NCBI RefSeq assembly: GCF_000226255.1
Contig: NZ_AGFG01000064.1
Span: 62,001-126,000 of the forward strand
Origin: Desulfovibrio sp. A2
GTDB lineage: Bacteria > Desulfobacterota > Desulfovibrionia > Desulfovibrionales > Desulfovibrionaceae
Length of the DNA: 64,000 nucleotides
Direction of reading: 5' to 3'
Part shown: positions 60,477 to 64,000 of the stretch, piece by piece
How the letters are laid out: each line of letters opens with the position of its first letter
Numbering within the stretch: the stretch's first letter is position 1
Made by a program: the position numbers and the translations under genes
Notes under the pieces: generated by a model
Databases searched by the model: none
The model's input: the letters and a program-made list of their open reading frames with translations, nothing else
What the model was told of the DNA's origin: nothing

Positions 60477-61805
60477 ATGACCACCGGACTTGAAGGAACG
60501 GCGAACGGCACTGCCGGAGCGAGCGAGGCAAGAGGGGCCGAAGCGCCGGGCGCGCCGCACGCGGGACAGGCTTTGGCAACTGTGGTGGCCCCGGCGGCTA
60601 ACGTCCCGGCGGGGACAGGTTCGGCGTCTGCCGGATCGCAGTCAGCCGCCCCGCCGCACCTGCACATCCCCCTGCGCTCCACCCGGCGCGATACCCTGCT
60701 GTGCGTGGTGCTGGCCCTGGCCTGCCTGGCCCTGTACCTGCTGCCCACCGGCTTCGAGAACCGCCTGCCGGACAACGCGGTGCGCTGCCGGGCCACGGTG
60801 GAGTCCGTGGACAATGACCGGGTGCATCAGTACGGCATTGTCCGCATGGGCACCCAGTACGTGACCCTGCGCGCGCTGGACGGCCCCTACGCCGGGCAGA
60901 CGTGGCAGGCGGGCAACGAGCTGGTGGGCAAGATGGAGCTGGACAAGGTGTTCGCCCCCGGCGACACGGCCCTGCTGGTGCTTACCCTGCGCGACGGCAA
61001 GGTGGCCGACGCCGTGGCCCAGGACCACTACCGTCTGCACACGCAGGCTCTGGCTTTCGGGGTGTTTGCCCTGCTGTTGGTGGCGTTTGCCGGGCCCACC
61101 GGGGTGAAGGCGCTGCTGTCGTTCGTGTTTTCCGCGCTGATGATCTGGAAGGTGCTGGTGCCCGCGCTGCTGCGCGACGTGGACCCCATCCTGCTGGGGC
61201 TGGGCGTGACCACGGCCATCACCGCCGCCACCATCCTGCTGGTGGGCGGCATGAACCGACGCGGGCTGGCCGCGTGGCTGGGCACCCTGCTGGGCATTGC
61301 CGCCACCTGCGGGCTGGCGCTGGCCTTCGCCGGGCCGTTCCAGTTGCACGGCGCGGTGCGCCCCTACGCGGAAACGGTGCTCTATTCCGGCTACCCGCAC
61401 CTGCACATGACGCGCATCTTTCTGGCCAGCATCTTCATGGCGTCGTCCGGGGCGCTGATGGACCTTGCCATGGACGTGGCCGCCAGCATGGCCGAACTGG
61501 CGGCCCAGAACCCCGGCATCTCGCGCCGGGCCGCGCTGGCATCCGGCCTGCGGGTGGGTCGGGCCGTGGTGGGCACCATGACCACCACGCTGCTGCTGGC
61601 CTATTCCGGCGGGTACATCGCCACGCTGATGCTGTTCATGGCGCAGGGCATTCCGCTGGAAAACGCCCTGAACCTGCCCTTTGTGGCGGCGGAGGTCATG
61701 AATACCCTGGTGGGCAGCATCGGGCTGGTGACAGTTGCCCCGCTCACCGCGCTGACGGGGACATGGTTGCTGGTGAGGGGCGGTCTGGCTCACGAAAAGT
61801 TATAG
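60477..61805 (+). CDS. YibE/F-like family membrane protein
   Basis: A 442-residue polytopic membrane protein with about eight helices. The ATG at 60477 follows CAGGAGA. A low-complexity Ala/Gly-rich head of about 60 residues is followed by TLLCVVLALACLALYLLPTGFENRLPDNAVRCRATVESVDND, an extracytoplasmic beta-rich domain, and the YibE/F core (about 195-435), with GLGVTTAITAATILLVGGMNRRGLAAWLGTLLGI, HMTRIFLASIFMASSGALMDLAMDVAASMAEL and VAAEVMNTLVGSIGLVTVAPLTALTG. The family has no proven function; a channel-like or transporter role is assumed from topology. Confidence 0.88.
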   Translation: MTTGLEGTANGTAGASEARGAEAPGAPHAGQALATVVAPAANVPAGTGSASAGSQSAAPPHLHIPLRSTRRDTLLCVVLALACLALYLLPTGFENRLPDNAVRCRATVESVDNDRVHQYGIVRMGTQYVTLRALDGPYAGQTWQAGNELVGKMELDKVFAPGDTALLVLTLRDGKVADAVAQDHYRLHTQALAFGVFALLLVAFAGPTGVKALLSFVFSALMIWKVLVPALLRDVDPILLGLGVTTAITAATILLVGGMNRRGLAAWLGTLLGIAATCGLALAFAGPFQLHGAVRPYAETVLYSGYPHLHMTRIFLASIFMASSGALMDLAMDVAASMAELAAQNPGISRRAALASGLRVGRAVVGTMTTTLLLAYSGGYIATLMLFMAQGIPLENALNLPFVAAEVMNTLVGSIGLVTVAPLTALTGTWLLVRGGLAHEKL

Positions 61806-61839
61806 CTGTCTTTTGTTTTGAAGATATGTATGGGAAACT

Positions 61840-62157
61840 ATGCGATGGCTGGTTCTGATTTGCGTCATACTTTGGGCCTCTTTGGGCCATCCGCTAACCG
61901 ACGTTGCCGATCTTGTCTTTGGAGATAACGCGGCACCGTGGGAGCAGGTGGATGGATTTTTTTATCCTAGTCGTAACAATCTGGTTGTTTCGGTGTCCGT
62001 AAAAGGTTTTTCAGGACTGGAAGGATGTAGAGCCTGGGCTCGAAATGAGGCCAGTAGAATAGGTGATGTTGGTTTCCACGTGTCTGACTATGAGTGCGGT
62101 GTTGGATATACAGGAAATTTTGGTTCCGTCAGGGTGTACAGGAAATCGGTTCGTTAG
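61840..62157 (+). CDS. Small exported protein of unknown function, atypical base composition
   Basis: A 105-residue ORF with an N-terminal hydrophobic signal (MRWLVLICVILWASLGHP) and a short soluble part with two cysteines. I recognise no family. Its base composition is near half G+C by eye and third positions are mixed, unlike the strong G/C bias around it. It lies next to tRNA-Leu, a common site for acquired DNA. GGGAAAC before the ATG is a poor ribosome binding site, so expression is uncertain. Confidence 0.6.
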   Translation: MRWLVLICVILWASLGHPLTDVADLVFGDNAAPWEQVDGFFYPSRNNLVVSVSVKGFSGLEGCRAWARNEASRIGDVGFHVSDYECGVGYTGNFGSVRVYRKSVR

Positions 62158-62215
62158 GACTTTAATGCTTAATTGACGTGGATTGTTACATGCGTTTTCT
62201 TGAGGGAGAGCGCGC

Positions 62216-62263
62216 AGAAATGAAAGAGGCTTCGGCAAATTTGCCGAAGCCTCTTTCATTTCT
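62216..62263 (-). terminator. 48-bp perfect palindrome abutting tRNA-Leu (terminator)
   Basis: Arms of 24 bases (62216-62239 and 62240-62263) are perfectly complementary with no spacer, centred on AAATTT. The last base is also the final base of the tRNA CCA. As RNA on the minus strand it folds to a long hairpin with a U-rich 3' arm, so it probably ends tRNA-Leu transcription, but the length and perfection go beyond a normal terminator. Confidence 0.8.
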
Positions 62264-62349
62264 GGTACCGGGAGCGAGACTCGAACTCGCAAGGTGTTGC
62301 CACCGGCGGATTTTGAGTCCGCTGCGTCTACCAATTCCACCATCCCGGC
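62263..62349 (-). tRNA. tRNA-Leu (anticodon CAA)
   Basis: On the minus strand the 87-nt sequence starts GCCGGGATGGTGG and ends with an encoded CCA. Acceptor GCCGGGA pairs with TCCCGGT, the anticodon loop CTCAAAA reads CAA, a long variable arm (GGTGGCAACACC) marks a class II tRNA, and the T arm has GAGTTCGAGTCTC. Leucine identity follows from anticodon and class. Confidence 0.97.
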
Positions 62350-62364
62350 AGGTGTAGGGAAAGG

Positions 62365-62394
62365 GCTATGGCACAGCGGGCATGGTCCGGTCAA
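62365..62394 (-). promoter_or_regulatory. Candidate promoter of tRNA-Leu
   Basis: On the minus strand TTGACC (62394-62389) and CATAGC (62370-62365) are 18 bp apart, with a start just before the tRNA. The -35 is good and the -10 weak. Confidence 0.4.
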
Positions 62395-62528
62395 GGGCCG
62401 GGTTGTACTGCGGGCCATGAGGGGGCCAGGTGACGGCTCTCGGAACGGGCCGGATGGCCAATCGCGCAGGCCGAAATTTCATCCCCCCAGTCCGCTATTT
62501 TCCGCCGCCCGCTGCATCCCTACTGTCC

Positions 62529-63164
62529 CTACTTTCCGTCGGCGGGCAGCACCGCCTTGGAAAAGGCGCTGCCGTTCCAGCGGTACAGCACCCTGTGGTC
62601 AAACTTCACCTGCGCAAGCCCGGTGGATGTCCACAGCAGGGCGCGGGCTTCCAGGTCGTCCTCGCCAAGGCAGAGCATGACCGACGGGCTCATGCCCGCG
62701 GGCAGCTTGTACCCGGCGGCGAAGAATTCGGCGATGCCCGGCTCGTCCGGGGCGGCGACGGGGGCCAGGCGGCCGTCGGCCTTGCGACGCCACAATTCCA
62801 GCGCGCAGGCCTCGCCGTTCTGCACGCCCATGGCGGCCAGGGTGTCGCCGTTGTCGGCGCGGAACACCCGCACGGAAACCCGTGTGTCCAAGAGCGGCAG
62901 CGCGCCCACCACGAAGTGTTCCGGGGTGCTTTCGATGACCGCCCAGAAATCGGTTTCCCCTTCGTCGGCCAGTTGCTGCTTTTCCTCTTCGGTCAGCCCT
63001 TCGGCCGTATTCTCGAAGATGGTGGCGGGCAGCATGCGGAACATGTCCAGCGCGGTAACCTGCCCCCCGGCCGCGTGGGCCGTCGCCGCGCCGGTGGCCG
63101 CCGCCAGCGCCAGTGTCGCCGTCAGCGTGACCAGCAGGGCGGCAACGCGCAGAATGCGATGCAT
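62529..63164 (-). CDS. Exported protein of unknown function
   Basis: A 211-residue protein. AAGGAG precedes ATG 63164. A signal peptide (ILRVAALLVTLTATLALAAATGAATAHA, cleavage near residue 31) leads into a soluble domain: ALDMFRMLPATIFENTAEGLTEEEKQQLADEGETDFWAVIEST and a beta-rich remainder ending RVLYRWNGSAFSKAVLPADGK. I recognise no family. The end resembles the VLYRWNG-type motif of proteins that store a small result, but no function can be assigned. It is probably periplasmic. Confidence 0.75.
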   Translation of the reverse strand: MHRILRVAALLVTLTATLALAAATGAATAHAAGGQVTALDMFRMLPATIFENTAEGLTEEEKQQLADEGETDFWAVIESTPEHFVVGALPLLDTRVSVRVFRADNGDTLAAMGVQNGEACALELWRRKADGRLAPVAAPDEPGIAEFFAAGYKLPAGMSPSVMLCLGEDDLEARALLWTSTGLAQVKFDHRVLYRWNGSAFSKAVLPADGK

Positions 63165-63475
63165 GGTGAACTCCTTCCTTCTTTCGCTCGCCGTGGCCGG
63201 GCCGCCATGGCGCACTCATGATACGCGGGCCACGGGGCCGTGTCCATTTGCAGGGTGCCCGAACCGTGGGAAATTTCCGTGAGCGGGGTCACGCTTCGCG
63301 GGAATGGGCCGTTGCGGCGAAGCCGAGAACGGCGAGAAGCGCGACGCCCCCTCTCATGAATCACTGTGGCGGGCGCCCGTGCCGAGTGGGGCGCTCACTG
63401 CGATATGGCAGGTAAAGCCGCTTCCAAGTCCCCGTCGTTTCCGGTATCACGGTGCTCCAACAAACGGAGCATATC
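63165..63475. other. Intergenic region upstream of the DUF554 gene
   Basis: About 310 bp between divergent genes. It must hold both promoters, but I identify none with confidence; the CGGAG before 63476 is the only clear element. Confidence 0.4.
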
Positions 63476-64000
63476 GTGAATCTTCCCGTCGGTTCCTTCA
63501 TCAACATGGCCGCCGTCATCGGCGGCGGCGCGCTGGGCATGCTGCTGGGTGCGCGCCTGCCCGACCGGGTGCGGGCCATCGTGTTTCAGGGGCTGGGGCT
63601 GTGCACCATGGTCATCGGCATGCAGATGGCCTTCAAGACGGCCAACCCGCTGATCATGATCTTCAGCATTCTCAGCGGGGCCATCATCGGCGAACTGCTG
63701 CGGCTTGAAGACGCCTTCGCCCGCGCGGGCGAGGCCCTGAAGGCAAAGCTGCGCTCGGGCAACCCGCGCTTCACCGACGGTTTCGTCACCGCCACGCTGC
63801 TGTTCTGCATCGGGTCCATGGCCATTCTGGGGCCGTTCGACGAAGGGCTGCGCGGCGACCGCACCATCGTGCTTACCAAGTCCATTCTCGACTGCTTCGC
63901 GGCCATTGCCCTGGCCTCGGCCTACGGGGTGGGGGTGCTGTTTTCCGCGCTGCCGCTGTTCGCCTACCAGGGCGGGCTGACCATGTTCGCCGGGGTGCTT
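63476..64000 (+). CDS. DUF554 family membrane protein (start only, continues past window)
   Basis: The frame from GTG 63476 (CGGAG upstream) is open for 175 codons to the window end, so the C-terminus is outside. It starts VNLPVGSFINMAAVIGGGALGMLLGARLPDRV, then GLGLCTMVIGMQMAF and the helix FVTATLLFCIGSMAILGPFDEGLRGD, which fit DUF554 (YdfK/YqgA-like) membrane proteins of unknown function. At least four helices are visible. Two upstream in-frame codons are not used because of the ribosome binding site position. Confidence 0.88.
   Translation, partial: MNLPVGSFINMAAVIGGGALGMLLGARLPDRVRAIVFQGLGLCTMVIGMQMAFKTANPLIMIFSILSGAIIGELLRLEDAFARAGEALKAKLRSGNPRFTDGFVTATLLFCIGSMAILGPFDEGLRGDRTIVLTKSILDCFAAIALASAYGVGVLFSALPLFAYQGGLTMFAGVL

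Overview
The window looks like chromosomal DNA from a high-GC member of the Desulfovibrionaceae (Desulfovibrio / Nitratidesulfovibrio type). The reasons are a Gram-negative lipid A operon that ends in an LpxI-type (not LpxH) enzyme, several bacterial enhancer-binding proteins for sigma-54, Desulfovibrio-like aconitase and nucleoside-uptake operons, strong G/C third-position bias and rho-independent terminators. This assignment is inference from gene content. No prophage, insertion sequence or CRISPR array was seen.

Layout. 1-4.9 kb: the end of an N-acetylmuramoyl-L-alanine amidase, then skp/ompH-lpxD-fabZ-lpxA and, after a strong terminator, lpxI (outer-membrane chaperone and lipid A synthesis). 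5-10.5 kb: a PLP aminotransferase, a divergent PNPOx-like flavoprotein / MocR regulator pair, thiM-thiE (thiamine salvage) and a NifX-like protein. 10.5-15.1 kb: a ferredoxin-reductase-like flavoprotein, a GAF-AAA+-Fis sigma-54 activator facing a compact regulatory island, and an HDOD protein. 15.1-25.7 kb: a long minus-strand surface-polysaccharide cluster with four GT4-type glycosyltransferases, an O-antigen ligase, a CobD-like PLP enzyme and a VTC / DUF4956 / CotH trio. 26-31.7 kb: an FlrC/FlbD-like activator with a degenerate receiver domain, aconitase and a PpiD/SurA-type periplasmic foldase. 31.8-38.9 kb: a cysteine-rich PAS protein divergent from an AraC regulator, then gpt plus a BMP-type purine nucleoside ABC transporter. 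39-46 kb: FmdB-like zinc ribbon, DJ-1/PfpI protein, dienelactone-hydrolase-like enzyme, NAGPA-domain protein, metF with a well-defined promoter/operator, a structured intergenic region, a heptosyltransferase-like GT9 and tRNA-Lys(CUU). 46-56 kb: dsbD, an AhpD-like protein with its NemR-like TetR regulator, an M24 peptidase, a CoA-binding protein, a YkgJ protein, a J-domain protein, an EamA transporter and an unknown membrane protein. 56-64 kb: a YdjM-like membrane protein, cobU, an exported protein, phoA, a YibE/F membrane protein, a small low-GC ORF beside tRNA-Leu(CAA) and a 48-bp perfect palindrome, another exported protein, and the start of a DUF554 gene.

The most interesting regions are: (i) 13.3-13.6 kb, where three 12-bp palindromes lie between a sigma-54 activator gene and a near-consensus sigma-54 promoter that is followed about 90-115 bp later by a terminator-like hairpin, so the target may be a small RNA; (ii) the VTC-DUF4956-CotH trio next to a CobD-like decarboxylase inside a lipopolysaccharide cluster, which may be a surface phosphate-modification system; (iii) matched operator pairs that link regulators to their targets (NemR-like TetR, MocR/thiM, metF); and (iv) a structured non-coding region between metF and the GT9 gene. 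All functions are predictions from sequence read by eye; no database search or folding program was run.
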